Shown here one piece after another: positions 1 to 12,217 of a DNA stretch of 64,000 nt. Numbering within the stretch: position 1 is the stretch's first letter; each line of letters opens with the position of its first letter. The DNA lies in contig CALYLX010000140.1 in the NCBI GenBank assembly GCA_944990035.1, positions 310,001 through 374,000 on the forward strand, read 5' to 3'. The notes under the pieces were generated by a model. That model saw only the letters and a program-made list of their open reading frames with translations, made no database searches and had not been told where the DNA came from. The stretch is from Clitopilus passeckerianus. Taxonomy: Eukaryota > Basidiomycota > Agaricomycetes > Agaricales > Entolomataceae. The translations under genes were made by a program, and so were the position numbers.

Positions 1-32
1 ACGTGCAGAAAACTTTGATAATTCGCGATAAA

Positions 33-1806
33 ATGGACGGTCAACTGCGAGAGGTCAGTACAGTGCTCGTCGTCGTCGGGAGCAATGCTGAAAGCTCACG
101 AATACACAGCTCGTACAGTTTCTGAGGGAAAAAAACCCACAAGTCAGGCAGATTGCTCTGGAGAACCTGCTTTCGCAGACACCGCCAGGTTCACCACATC
201 GCAATATATTCTTCACTGGACTGCAAGGCGGCGGATTGCAGGCCAAGAACAATGAACCGGAAGTTATCAAGACCATAAAGCTTCTATGCAGAGATACGCT
301 AGTGAGCACGATCTGTCGAAGCAAGCCGTTCATACGAGTAACTCGGCGCCAGGCTATCGCACATGATGCATTCCGAGCCCTTGTAAATCTCTCGGATTCG
401 CCCCTTCTTCAGGGTTCATTATCAGAGCCAGAATTCCTAAAGTTTCTATTAGCTTATACCTTGGTGTGTCCATTCATTCTCGAAGGCGTTTAGCATGACC
501 TATATTGCCCAGAATCCGCAATCAATCCTTGCAGATCTTGCTTCGATGATCCTCTCGAATCTCACCTCTTCAGCTCTGGTCTGCTCAGCCATTCTGTCAG
601 TCAAAGTCAGCGTGATTCCGACTCCTTATTCCACAAGCCCATTTTATGCCACCCAAGCCCGATGTGCCACCAGCCCTCCACCAGATCCGTATCCTACAGG
701 GGAAACCAGGGAAGTACTGGCGCTGCCACTGCTCGTAGACGCGTTCTCCCAAGGTGTCCAAGCGGATGAGTCCGCTGATAAAACCAAGCGGACACGTAAA
801 GCAGATCTCCATTTCCTTGCAAGTGTTTTTGCAAATATTAGTTCGGTGAGCCACCAGGGTTTATGCCCATTCACCTCTAATGTTAATCGGATTTCAGGCG
901 CCCACAGGACGTAATTTCTTCTTGACACCTTATCCTGTCGATTTCTTGAAACCGGAAGAAAACTTCGAATTCCCCTTGGCCAAGATCGTCGCCTTCACCG
1001 AGCACAAAGACACGATAAGAAGAGGAGGTGTTGCATCAACAATCAAATACATAACTTTCTCTCAAACTGCGCATAATTTTTTGACGGATGAACGCCCAGG
1101 AACTGTGCATTCTACGCTGCTGGACATAAGGCTATAGTTTCACCGGAAACCGAGAACGTGACTGTCCCGTTGTCGACCCATGCGGCACCTGGAATCAATG
1201 CACTGCCGTACATCCTACTTCCTTTAGCAGGTCCAGAGGAGTTTGATCTAGAGGTGGGTTTCAGCCACTCTTGGGCTAATTTATTCTTTACATCTTCTTT
1301 TTCTCCGATTCTCATGGAACATTCCTAGAGCCAAGAGAAGCTGCCGGATGCACTTCAGTTCCTCCCTCCCGCGAAGAAACGAGAGCCTGACAGTACACTG
1401 CGCCTTACCCATATCGAGACCTTACTTCTTTTATGCCACACCAGATGGGGGCGGGATTTCCTACGTGACAGTGGGGTTTACGAGATCGTTCGGGCTGCAC
1501 ATTTAGATGAAAAGGTTGACAAGGTCCGCCCAAGCCCCTGATCTTATCTCATGTAGGGCCTTAGTTCTCATCGTCGGACTTTTTGCTTCCACACAGGTTT
1601 CGGAGCACATAGAGCGCTTGGTGACACTTCTCAAGGGAGAGGAGCCGTCAGATCCCAAGCACTTGGAAGAGGCGGACGTGATAGAGCCTGATCCGAACGC
1701 CGAGCTTACGCATCTCACGTTAGCTCCTGTAGGGGCAACTCCAAAAGCTATCGCTCCAGCTGCCCCAGATTCTGATGATGAGGATAATAGAATCGAAGAA
1801 GTCTAG
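33..1806 (+). CDS. HGH1: HGH1 family protein (eEF2 folding co-chaperone)
   Basis: This is an HGH1/FAM203 armadillo-like protein. In yeast, Hgh1 works with TRiC/CCT and Hsp90 in folding translation elongation factor eEF2 in the cytosol; that role is transferred from the family. The ATG at 33 gives MDGQLRE, spliced over an intron at 54-109 to an exon reading NPQVRQIALENLLSQTP. Conserved blocks follow in order: AHDAFRALVNLS, ILADLASMILSNLT, LHFLASVFANIS, EHKDTIRRGGVASTIK, NALPYILLPLAGPEEFDLE, FLPPAKKREPD and HIERLVTLL. The C-terminus is short and acidic. A second intron fits best at 464-512. One intron, about 1047-1099, is demanded by the conserved IKNCAF junction but begins AT instead of GT (see findings). 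The gene converges on the aminopeptidase downstream. I am sure of the family; the exact exon ends are inferred. Confidence 0.92.
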
Positions 1807-2527
1807 AGTCTTCTTGTCTACAACATCACAATCAAATCCACGTGCTGTCGAACGAATGACACAATTCGTTTTCTGCGGTTCCTGAGTCCTGAAGGAGAGA
1901 ATGCTCTGAAGGGAAGTTGTCCTTTGTATCCTTGACAGAGATCCATCCTCGTGGAGCAGCTCTCCCAGTGCCTCAGCACCGCAACGTACCGTAAATGATC
2001 TGTTCTTGATATCAAGTCCTCGTGGAGCAAATGTCCAACTTACTTCCCTCGCACTATTGCCCTTCAGCACTTAATTGTACAATGGCAGGGGTAGATCACT
2101 GATCAATGTGTCAAGACTTCACTCATGTCATTTCCCCGCACACGCTGTCTCAGCGGAACCACTCTGCGTGCCGTCTTACGGTCAAGCCCACAATCCATCG
2201 AATAGTTGGGGCGGTCGGTCCCAATTATGTCAGGATAGGAGATGGCCAACAACTATTCATGTGAGTTCAGCTGTTCGGAGGGTTTGCCGATGATACAACT
2301 TTTGTATCGTTAACGGGAAACCGCGAACTGTCTTGTGAACGCACTTGTGGGAGAGCGTGTGTACGCAGTGTCCCAAGTGTCCTACAAACTGTTTGACTGC
2401 ACTGAAGATAGTCCGATACGGAAGTCCGTGGAAGGGTCAAAGGGAGACATCAGAATCGAACGCTTAACACCGTTAATCCTATTGGTAAATATACATTGGT
2501 TTATACTCTGCATTTTGTACCCTTGAA
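1807..2527. other. Convergent intergenic spacer
   Basis: About 720 nt lie between the 3' ends of HGH1 and the aminopeptidase. Only short reading frames without recognisable motifs are present. It presumably holds the two 3' UTRs and terminators, but I see no clear polyadenylation signal that I would assign. Confidence 0.5.
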
Positions 2528-4023
2528 TCAAGCTGCTAGTTCGTAGGCGAAGGCGACAGCGAGTTTCGTGTACTCAAAAGTGTGAGACCAAGAGAAACCG
2601 TTGACACTGATGGTGTCCGAAGACGAGTGGATCTGTGGGTTGTCGTCGCCGAACTTGGCTTCGAAAGGAAGACAGGTCGAGTAACCCTGATTGTACCAAC
2701 TGGCATGGTCGGAGCAGGCGTATCCACACTACAGATGGACAGTTGTCTCAGGAATACTGGTTATCCCGTACAAGAAGGTTTGAACATACCTTGGGAGAAA
2801 TGGCCCAGTCCAGGGTAGTGTAAGTATCAATGATGGATTCCAGGAAAGTATTCAACCCGGAGTCGACATAGTCCTCAAAGGCGATTCAGCGTAATCGTGA
2901 AACCAAGCCTAAGCGCTAATCATACCGGCATAACACCAATGACCTCCTTAGAACCGGGCTTGACGCTGCGAATGTTTAGTGTCCGGAGGGAAATCCAAGG
3001 AGTTAGGCGCTTACTAGCCAGTCATGTCCAGTTGCATCATTGCTTTGACCGCAGTACCGGCAGATTTGTAGCTCTTAGCAATTGCTTGAGAGCCTAGAAG
3101 GCCAGCCTCCTCGCCCGAGTACCTGGATCGGAGCGTTAGAATCGATAGTAATTCTGAAATAGAGTGATTTACCAATGGAACTCGACCGGAGTCTTTGGCT
3201 TGAACCCAGCAGCAAGCAGGGTGCGGAAAGCCTCCATAAGATTGACTGAACCCGTGCCGTCATCGTCGGCGCCGGGAGCACGTCCACTTGTAGGGCTATT
3301 CAAGTTGATTGAATCCATGTGGGCGCCAAGGATAGTCACCGGACCGGTAGTGGTTCCGGGGATGCGAGCAATGATAGAGCTCTGGATCCACGAGTGGGTG
3401 AATGCCTTGACAGTCGCACCACTTGCAGGATATTTGGAAGCAATCTAAGCGGTCAAGAACCTTCAGTGCTTGTTCGGTAAAGGGGATAAAGAAGACTCTT
3501 ACGCCAGAAGCGGTCTGAACAATCCAGTTGGTAGCATCTACACCGGTCTGCGATCTGTAATAACGGTTATTGAAGGCAGTGAGGCTGCTCAGATAGGATT
3601 GCATGTTCGAGAGGGAGACGTTCTGCAAGATGGGGTTGATTTGAGTTTGATGAGAAGGCGAAGGGACTGCAATTCTCGCGTTAGCACATCCAATAGTAGG
3701 GCTCAATGAACGCACATGTGGCAGCGGGCGCAAAGGAAACCTTGGTTAACGGCTCTTTAGGGTCATAGACCTCCGTCACATCAAACTGAGAGAGAGAAAT
3801 CATCAATACATGTAGTTAGGTATATATTTTCACTTACGAATCTGGCGTGTTTCCTCATGAGTTCGAGCTTTTCATCCTCAGTCTTCCAGACGGGGTCTAC
3901 GCCTTCCTGAAGGCTGAGGAGGCGGAGGCCTTTGGCGGTATTTTCCTTGAGCTCGGATTCATGAATGACCGCCTGAGCGACCAAGCCGCTGAAAATGAGG
4001 CCAACGAAGGCTGAAGTCAACAT
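2528..4023 (-). CDS. Secreted leucine aminopeptidase, M28 metallopeptidase family
   Basis: This is a fungal secreted leucine aminopeptidase (M28E, two zinc ions) that removes N-terminal residues from extracellular peptides. The ATG at 4023 begins a signal peptide ([18 protein letters not shown]). After splicing, the propeptide region and mature enzyme read through [19 protein letters not shown], then [25 protein letters not shown] (zinc His and bridging Asp), [39 protein letters not shown] (catalytic Glu), [23 protein letters not shown] (zinc His) and a C-terminal [13 protein letters not shown]. All metal ligands and the general base are present. About seven short introns have proper GT-AG ends, and one has a clear TGCTAAC branch site. 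No frameshift is needed anywhere, in contrast to genes further right. Near the fourth exon the usual ITDYVD is MPDYVD, a small local divergence. Upstream TTG-initiated extension is unlikely. Confidence 0.93.
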
Positions 4024-4806
4024 CGCGAGCAGTTTAGACGAGGTAAAACAAGACAATAGACAACAAGTCGATGTTTACTGCTTTATATCCAAAACAAGTC
4101 TCCCGCTGTGCACATGGCGACGGAAGCTCCTTCCTTGCAACCCAATGCTTGAGCCTTCTATCGATGGGATTGAAAGACCCTTAAGCTTCAAGATCCGTCG
4201 TATGTAGTGAGATAACGAGCGACGCTGGCTTTGAAGAGTGGACAACCGCGCGGTAGGGTAGTCTAGAAGGTGGCGGTCGACGTGGTCTTGTGAACTGCTT
4301 AGGGAATTGTTCGCCGGTTATGCACTTCAAACGTGTACAGTATCGCCGTATATGCCGTTTAATCAACAGCAACATGTGGGCAGCATGTATAATGTTACGA
4401 CAGTGATGAAAGCACTGGTTTCAACCTCATCCCACACAGTTCAGTGACTTCAAACAATGACAAGCCTTAGGCTGGATTGTTAGGTCATCGGCATGAGTGA
4501 GGTCCATCTAGCTTCCAAAAGAGCAGATCACAAGCAGCTAAAAGCATTCATTCGCCCAAGAACCAGCCTCTGGAGAAATCGCGGTGGTGGAGTCTGTTGT
4601 CGAAGTCTGACGGTCGTGACCTTGTTATCTCGGCTTGGCCGATCTTGGCATCACAATCGAAGAGCCATAGCATGTATTCCAACGGGTTCAGCGGACGGAT
4701 GTAAGAGCTCAGCGCTCAGGAGGCGGGTGCAATGACATCTACAAAAACATAAGAATGTTCAGATCGGAAATGAGGGTTTGGGTTCAGAGAAAGCCAAAAA
4801 CTGATA
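4024..4806. other. Intergenic region upstream of the aminopeptidase
   Basis: This is the promoter side of the aminopeptidase. Only short frames without family motifs occur, and I could not assign a TATA box or regulator site. Confidence 0.4.
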
Positions 4807-4889
4807 GCCCACCGCGAGGGTCGAACTCGCAGCCTTCAGATACCCGCTTAGTAAGAGTCTGACGCTCTATCCGATTGAGCTAGGCGGGC
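4807..4889 (-). tRNA. tRNA-Lys (CUU) with 10-nt intron
   Basis: Read on the minus strand, an 83-nt gene folds as a canonical tRNA. The acceptor stem pairs GCCCGCC with GGTGGGC (one G-T pair). The D arm is GCTC/GAGC, the anticodon stem TCAGA/TCTGA, and the T arm GCGAG-TTCGACC-CTCGC. The anticodon loop is CTCTTAA with CTT at the anticodon, interrupted after the base 3' of the anticodon by a 10-nt intron, CTAAGCGGGT. Removing it leaves exactly 73 nt. The mature sequence is identical to the copy at 15572-15658. CCA is not encoded. Confidence 0.96.
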
Positions 4890-7800
4890 ACAATGACCTC
4901 ACTGACATCAATAGTATCAGTCCGTGTGACCAGAATAGGAAGAGTTGCGGTGCGAGAAGCCAGACGTGTGAGCCAACTACCCTTAGCCAGGGTCGATGGT
5001 CGCCACCGTCATATGCTATGACAAGGCGACAGGGTCCGTTTTGACAGCGATCGACCACGAATGTTCATTAAATACAAGGCAAGCAATCAAGTTACCGAAC
5101 CTCAGTTGCTGAAAGACCGTAAGATGGAAATGAGTGGGCAATTCATGAGGCAGTGGCGCTGATAAACAGTTGCTGCGTAACCCTTTTATTCTTAGGCCTA
5201 CTGCGGATTTCTTTGACATGAATCGAGAACATTGAGGGCAGAGAGGGCCGGAAAATGTATCCTGAGGACAAAGGAAATTTGTTGAATAGTGTCGTGTACC
5301 TCATTTGAATTTTTTCGTTGCTGAGGTGCCGTTCTGCCGCGATGAGGGGTGGATAAGTCGTGCATGGGTTCTACTTCATCCACCGGTCCGGGTTAAGAAG
5401 AGTGACAGCGTCCTGTAATGTCCGTTTGGCGTGGGTGTCTTCTCCACACTCTCACGACAGGGACGTAGATGGTATTTTGGGTTGCAAACGCCACGCCGAT
5501 GCCTCGTTGAACGAAAGTCAACTGTCTGGAACAAGTGTAGCGACGTAACCGGTCAAGATCATGATCGTGCATAATCCATTCGAGGGACACAGACTAATTC
5601 TATCGTGAAGTTGCATAATGGGGTGCGGACCCACCGCCGACCAGGGTGGAATGCCCTTGGAGGAATCTAGTGGATCTCGAAGGCGTTTCAGGCGTGGGGA
5701 ACGTGCTTGCCTACTAATTCGAATGGCTTGGGCTATCTTTTTAGAGATCTCTGGGTTATTTATCATGCTTGATATCTATGTACAATGGTGGATTATGCCG
5801 GTTTGAGGTACCAATTCATACAAAAGCCGTACATGTGTTAGTACCCACAAACCCTGTGCACGATGAACGGGAGTAAAGGAGCCTTTTCAGCTCCTCGAGA
5901 AAATCAGCACCGAGGCATCTACAGCGAATTTAATGGTCAATAACTCGTCTTACCTTCCTTAAATCCGCTACTCCGTTCGCGAATCATCCCATTCATCCCT
6001 TTCCGACAAGATGAGGGAAACAGCTAGGGTAAGCAAGAGCGATTCACACACGGCGTCAGGAGATAGCAGCATGGGTTGACTTGTGAGAGCTCAATCACCG
6101 CCTACCCAGCTTTCAACAGGTCCGACCTCCGAAAGGCCTTGACTGGCGTGGGACCAAGTGAGCCTGACAGTTGTCTCCTACAGGCAGAGGACCTGCAAAC
6201 AATCGAACGTAAAAGTATACAAGAATCCAGGCCAAGGGTCGAGCGGCATAAAACCCACGCGGACAGTGCGTTGATCAAGAGCGTGAGCCTGATGTGCATG
6301 CAGAACACAATCGCATAGATTCGATTATCCCATGGATGAATCAGCCAAAGAAGTTGAAAGAGGACAGGAATACCTGCCCGGTTCTCCGAGAGACATCATT
6401 GATTGTGTGTGATGGACGTATGCATCAAAGTACAGCAATACGTCTGCTCGAAGTGTCATTCCTATGTCATTCCCCGGACTTTGTGATGCGAACAACAACT
6501 GCGATCGAAATCCCCCGAATCGCTGTCGCTAGCCTTCTCGTGATCGTTCTCAAAGCGGTCTCGACTGCCTAATCCACGTATTCACATTGGCCGTACACGG
6601 GCAAACCACGGGCCAACGTCGCAGGGCTCCGTTTGGACGTTTGGGCGACAGGTTTGCCTGTGAAAGGCAAATTGCGCTCCCACTCATTGTCCTTCTAGTC
6701 TAACTTCCGTTCACGGGGCATCGCTAAGTTCTCATGATAGTCCTCGGCAGAGTCTGATAGAGGGGCGAAGGACCAGATGTTATCGTCTATCAGACTAATA
6801 TCCTTCTCGGAGTTCTAGACGTGCCAGAGATATGAGTGGAGAAGCCCAGGCAGACAAGGTGCCAGTAACCAGGTGGTTGGCTGATGTTGGCCGTCGCACG
6901 GTACGGCAGGCGGTGACTGGCGGTCAGGTTCAGTCAGGTTGAGCACAGCTTGGCAGCGTAGCAAGGGAAAAAAAAAGAAGTTCACCGTGAGTAGCTGTGT
7001 AGGCGAGACGCGCCGACCTCCGCAGTGCTTCTGAGATGGATTCGAAAACCTCCGTTTCCGACTTTCGAACATAGGATGTAAACGTGGGACCATGCCAGGT
7101 GACACCCTGCAAGAGCCATGTGTGGTTGGATAAAACTATTCCAGGTCTTTGTATTCAATTCAGACCCTAAGCGGCCTCTGGTGTGACAACTGTCAAAGGT
7201 CTCCCCTCACTCACGTAAAAAGGGATATAAAGAAATTACCAATGAATAAGGAGCTCAAGGGTGCATACGTACATGAGTAGGGGAGCTAAAAGCGCGTGTT
7301 TCCTCTCCTTGTCCGCCTTAGGCGTTATGAAGGAGACGACTCGGATATTGTGGGTGAGAGCATGAGAAAATTCCCATCGTTTTACCATTATAGTACTCGA
7401 AGTCTCACACCAGAAAAGACTGTTGCCTGCCACAACTGGTAAATTCAGGCGCCGCCGTCAACAGATGATGTTTCTCTAAGGAAACACGCTGAAGTCTGGA
7501 AACGAAGAACAGAAGGCAAGCTTGGTTATGGTTGAGACGAGCACAGGATCTAGCACTAAAAAGTCGAGTAAATTACTTCGTGGCGGCGCCGTATGGTGCA
7601 CTTGTCTAGGTTTGATGGACTTGCGCTCATACGATCAAAGGGCGAAAGGAATTTCGTGTGGCTCAATTCAATCGTAATTTGCAAGAGGGAATGTAATCCA
7701 AAAATTCTTCGATTATTCCAACCAGTGGATGACAAGTACAGTAAGCGATATCGATGTAAGTTAAGGTAATTGATAAAGACGAAGAACTTCAAATTCGTCT

Positions 7801-8095
7801 GCTAGTAGAGTATACGCTAATATGACAAAATAAGATAGCTAGTAATGTAGTAGAGAATCGTGGCTTGTGATTATAATATTTACAGATGCAGATGCTGATG
7901 AGGTGATGTACAACTTTTGGTGGTGAGTGAAATGAGATGATGTGTGATGAGAATGTCCGTGTAAGACCGCTGGGGAGCTTAAAGGGTGAAACAATCGTTG
8001 TGGCATGGGAAGATAGTCGCGAGAACAAGCCACCGACCAAGCGGTAGAGCTCACGCCTGAGTGTGGGGGTAGCCGGCGCTGACTTCTTCCTCGGT
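4890..8095. other. Gene-poor 3.2-kb region
   Basis: Only short, mutually overlapping reading frames occur and none shows a recognisable domain, on either strand. There is a run of nine A at about 6968-6976 and a small inverted repeat (GTCTGATAG / CTATCAGAC) near 6752-6796. Part of 7556-8095 is probably the 3' UTR of the zinc-finger gene. I see no transposon ends or tRNA here. Confidence 0.45.
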
Positions 8096-8900
8096 TCATG
8101 ATTCGAAGGCGTACTCCACTGCTACGCAACAAGCCTCATTAGCTGTTGCGTCGAGCCCGTGTTGCCGCAGACCCTCGATTGTGGCGAAAGATGCGTCGCA
8201 GGCCGGACACGGGTGAGAGTCAAGAGCCATAGCTGCCTCGGCATCGATCAACGATGCTGGAGGCTGAGGCCGCGAGCGCTTGGATGTGTGCGACATCTGG
8301 TATGTGGGTCAGAACAATGACCAGACCCTGAGTGTGAACGTTGGACTCACAGAATCATCACCGTCATGGTCGTCCGAGACTGATTTCCTCTTACGGGTTG
8401 TTGCATCTGAGGATTCTATGAGAAATTGATGTGAGCAACTGGGGCTGCCAGCTAATCCGAATTATGAGCTCACCCAAACTTGTCGAGCTGACGTCGCTGG
8501 AAAAGTTCTCCCTCCAAGCGAGGATGCGTTGAATGGTTGAATACATTTCAGTGGGTAGTTTTGAATCCTCGGAACCCGACACGGAGATGTCGTTGTCGGT
8601 TGATGACTCTGGGTCATCCAGTGGGAGATCAGAGGAGCAGTACGACGAGCAATCTTCCTCTTCATCATCTTCCTCGGAGGTGTATGATGAAGTGTACTCT
8701 GAGGAGTAATATGATGAAGAATAATAAGATGCAATTTTTCGAGGTGTTGGTGGTGCACATTCGTCGAGCTGGATGATTTGGACGGTGTTGGGCTCTCGAT
8801 AAAAAAGTTGATTGGAGGGATACTTGTCTTCGACGGTGCTTAAAGCATCGTCAGAAGAAGAGCAGCTGGCGACGAGGAGAATCCTTTCAGCAGCGAGCAT
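8096..8900 (-). CDS. Small acidic Ser/Tyr-rich protein with one C2HC-type zinc finger
   Basis: Three exons give about 230 residues. Exon 1 starts at the ATG at 8900 and contains a low-complexity middle with clusters such as SYYSSSYYSSEYTSSYTS and EEDDEEED, ending ILAWRENFSSDVSSTSL. Two GT-AG introns then join it, in frame, to a short exon with a basic TRKRKS patch and to a last exon with SHTSKRSRPQPP. That exon carries the putative zinc site: CPAC, then twelve residues to the His of LRQHG, then a Cys nine residues on, followed by a conserved-looking CVAVEYAFES end. The KRKS and KRSRP patches could serve nuclear import. I infer a nuclear or nucleic-acid-binding protein. I know no functional assignment, and one isolated finger is weak evidence for a transcription factor. 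Confidence 0.72.
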
Positions 8901-9412
8901 GATTGCTTCAAGGGGGAGGGCAAGTGGATTAGCGGGACCAAAGGGTGGCTATATAGGCAAACGAGGAACTCAGCCACGCGAATGACATGAAGATGGACGG
9001 GACAGCATAAATCGCTGTATCGATCATATTGGATCTTAGATCTGAGATCCCTCAATTCCGACGCGAGATTCAATTCCCATGCCTTTTTGAGCTAATGAAC
9101 ACGTGATGTAAAGTTCCGGCTTATCGGATGCCTCTCGGCGTTTACTGTTCTCAGGAGTTGCCTTCGTTCCCATCGATTTCTCATGGACCCTTCTCCATAT
9201 GCCAAAGAGATTGCCGCTGTAACATTCAAGGAATCATCTGTCGACTGAACGAAACCCATGATCATCCACAAACTACTATCACAACATGACATCCTGCATG
9301 GATCCCGACAGAAACATCAAAACGCAACGGTTCGGCTCAGTCAACAACTTCTGGTTACAACGGCAGCCCACCCACGACCTTCTGCTGACTGGAAAGCAAC
9401 ATCGTAATGTGA
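8901..9412. other. Spacer between zinc-finger gene and MKT1
   Basis: About 510 nt between two genes transcribed leftwards. It should contain the zinc-finger gene promoter and the MKT1 3' UTR. No motif stands out. Confidence 0.4.
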
Positions 9413-12217
9413 TCAAGGTCGCATCGGTGCTAGCCAGACTTGAGCCGCCTCGAATTGATTCATCAATTCACGCAAGACTGCGCCCTCTGAATGCAGTTTT
9501 TTCATGGCGGTGTATGCCTTAAAACGGATTATGTTTTTCAGCCACCATCCTGTTGCATAGAGTCTCGAACGCAAGGAGAAATTTAGACTCACCACATCCC
9601 AGAACCTGAAACCCCTCTCGACTTCCAATTTAGGATTTTTGACTCCAGGGAACGTTTCCTCGCAGATCTCCAACGCCATCTCCTTGGCCTCCTTGACTCC
9701 TTCAGCATTGGGATCCGTGACGCGAGTTCGTCCATTGATATGTGTGAGAGCATCGAGATATACCTTTGCTAGGACACCGAATCCCGTGTTCACCTCAGTT
9801 TGGAAAGGTAACGAAAGCGTTATGTCCAAATAGTCGTCCCGTGAACGGCGGGCGTCAGCGCGGAGCAACATATTGAGCGATGTGACCTCTAGGAGCGTCC
9901 GAAGGGCTCGTGTGAGCGATCGGACGAATGAGTTGAAAACTAGAAGCTCTCTTGACAGTGGTGCAGACCATGGCTGGCTCTAAATTTGCAATAGCAAGCA
10001 ATAAACGTCAATCAAAGGGTAAACTCAGTCCCTTTGTGCGTCACGCCCACAAAGGGAAGAACGAAACCGAACATGCCTTGAAATTCAAAGGAACGATGCT
10101 CAGGACACGCATCACCAAGAGCATGCATGATTTCTCATCATCTGGTGGCGTTCAAGGAGGCTTGATTTAGTAAACTGAAAATTAACTTTCGTGAGAAAGC
10201 CCTGATCCTCACCAGTTCCAAAGCTAGGTCCACCGCTGAAGGCTTGTCCAGACCACAAGTGGCCGTGCATCACCCCCGCCCTGACCAACTCCAGGAATAG
10301 GTAAAGTGGATCTTGAAACTTGTCGTTCAGTCGTGACTCCTTGATCGCGGCGTACATGGCTCGAGCGAGTGGCGAATGAATGTGAGTGTTCAAGAGGAAG
10401 CTATAAGTTTAAGGCGAGTGAGATAAGGAAAGAAGCTGAGCGACAGGACGCACCCTCGAAGTTCTAGGAATCGCCAGATAACGTTGGCAACAACCTCATC
10501 CTTCTTGTCCAGCGATTGTGAGGAGTTAGGCTTGTTCTTGGTACGCAACGCATGCTTCTCCGATGTGGTGGCCCCGAGGCAGAGTGTAAAATCGATGGTA
10601 GAAGACTAGACCGGAGGGAAGGGTCAGCGGCAGAAAAGAAACCAGTTGCCATAAACGGTCAGATTCCACTCGAGGACAGGAAGAGCGTTTGTCTTACATT
10701 CTGCCTTCTTAATTCCTCTTCGACAATCGAGTACGGCACATTCCATCCTGCGACCCTTTCGGCTAGTTGGGCCGTTTGGGAAGAATTGTGTTGAATGGCT
10801 TTCTGTGCATGCGGAGACGGCTGTTCGAACCAGAAAGAGCCATGCACTTTCCGGTTAGCCCAGAAATTGTGCAAGGCACTACTAATCAGAGCCAGGGAGG
10901 TCGCTCGAGGACCTGTTTGTCCATCCGTAATCACTTCTTTGACGAAGCGCTTGTACTCTGTGGTCTCTCCGTTATCCAACGGAGGGTTTTCAATTATCTG
11001 ACCTGTGGTCAGCCAAACGAGGGCTTGAGGACCAAGAAGTCCACGAGAAAGGTAGAAGTAGATCTCGTCCGGTAGTCGGTTCGTGAAAATTTCGTGGAGA
11101 TCCTGGGGAATGTCATTTGGAGCGAGATGGTGGGGATGGTGGTTCGGCCCGTGAGCGGTAGGAGGGCTGATCGCAAGAGGAAGGGGTACAACCACGCCTT
11201 CAGAGGACAGGATCAAAGAATACTTGATCATAGAACGCGTGCGTGCGTAATGATCAGAGTACTGGATGGTTTTGACAACTGGATGTTCGGCGAAGGCTGA
11301 AACAGCAGCATGGCCTGACTTGTAATACCGAACCATATCAACGGTGGCCTTGAGTGCTTGTTCATGAACCGTAGGCGGGAAGGGACTAGAGTGGTCAAAC
11401 CCGACGAGGATTCCGATGTCAAGGAATTGGTCTTCAGTTACACTGAGTTCTTGGAGGAAACTGCGCTTAGAGGTAAACGTGAACGTGGGGTTGGCCGCCG
11501 TCAGGTCCAGGGAGGTGATAAGTTTGTCGACACCCGGGTAAAGCAGGGTATCCGTAGGGCCATAGATGGCGTGAATATAGGCCTTGGGGTGGCGCTGAAG
11601 GTAAAACAACTGGAAAAGTTGTTCAGTTCGAGAAACTCAAAAGTCGCGTGCAGAACATACTTGGGCCCATGCTACATATGGCGCAATGATGAATTCAACG
11701 TTCCGGTGTCTGAATATCCTCAGAATCACCCTCCACAGGTCCCATTGAGCGAAGCAGCTCTTTCCTTCAAAAAGCTTGGTGGCAGTTTCCTCCTGCCCTG
11801 CCTCGTACTTTGCCCAGGCTTGAGCCCTATCTCTGCAGGCTTCGTTGTGTTCTAGATGGTTTGTCGGCTTCCAGCGTCGGTTAGGAATAAGTCCGGGGAA
11901 TACAAAGACCGGCTTGATATGAAGTTTCTCAAGAACTCGCAGGTCGGATTCAATGCGCTGGGTAAGCGCTAATGGCAGACCTCCAGTGGCTGCAAGCAAA
12001 GGCTCCCGGGACGGTGGGTTGTCCGTTAATTGAGTCAGGTAGTACGAAGCATCAATTCCAAGACGCGTTTCCGAGAGTACGGATAGCGGCAGAGTTTGCA
12101 AATGTTTTCGTTCATGCAAGTAGTCTGAGGCGCAAATGGGCGGTTAATTAGGACTCAAAAGCCGCAGAAAACAGAAACTAAGGCTGCACACGTACTTTCA
12201 AGGTGCTTGATAGGCAT
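9413..12217 (-). CDS. MKT1: MKT1-like post-transcriptional regulator
   Basis: This is a member of the MKT1 family, XPG/FEN-like proteins that in yeast act with Pbp1 on mRNA regulation (for example HO mRNA) and P-body or polysome function. The start ATG at 12217 gives MPIKHLE. After a short intron the XPG-N-like part follows: RLGIDASYYL, LHIKPVFVFPGL, LFEGKSCFAQWDLWRVILRIFR and NVEFIIAPYVAWAQ. The next exon continues LFYLQRHPKAYIHAIYGPTD and the long central segment to ERVAGWNVPYSIVEEELRRQN. Downstream exons carry the C-terminal domain: VVANVIWRFLELRGFLLNTH, FLELVRAGVMHGHLWSG, then LPFQTEVNTGFGVLAKVYLD. The last junction (about 9548-9592) would need a 43-nt intron in an incompatible phase, which one missing G would repair. 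The last exon ends near 9413. The family call is strong; the 3' exon structure is approximate. Confidence 0.9.

Noticed and set aside
466..493. A 28-nt intron in HGH1
   Set aside because: It keeps the frame, but a 49-nt intron at 464-512 with a TGACC branch-like site also keeps the frame and gives the conserved join to NPQSILADLA.
4023..4056. An extended N-terminus for the aminopeptidase starting at 4056
   Set aside because: That start would be TTG; the ATG at 4023 begins a proper signal peptide.
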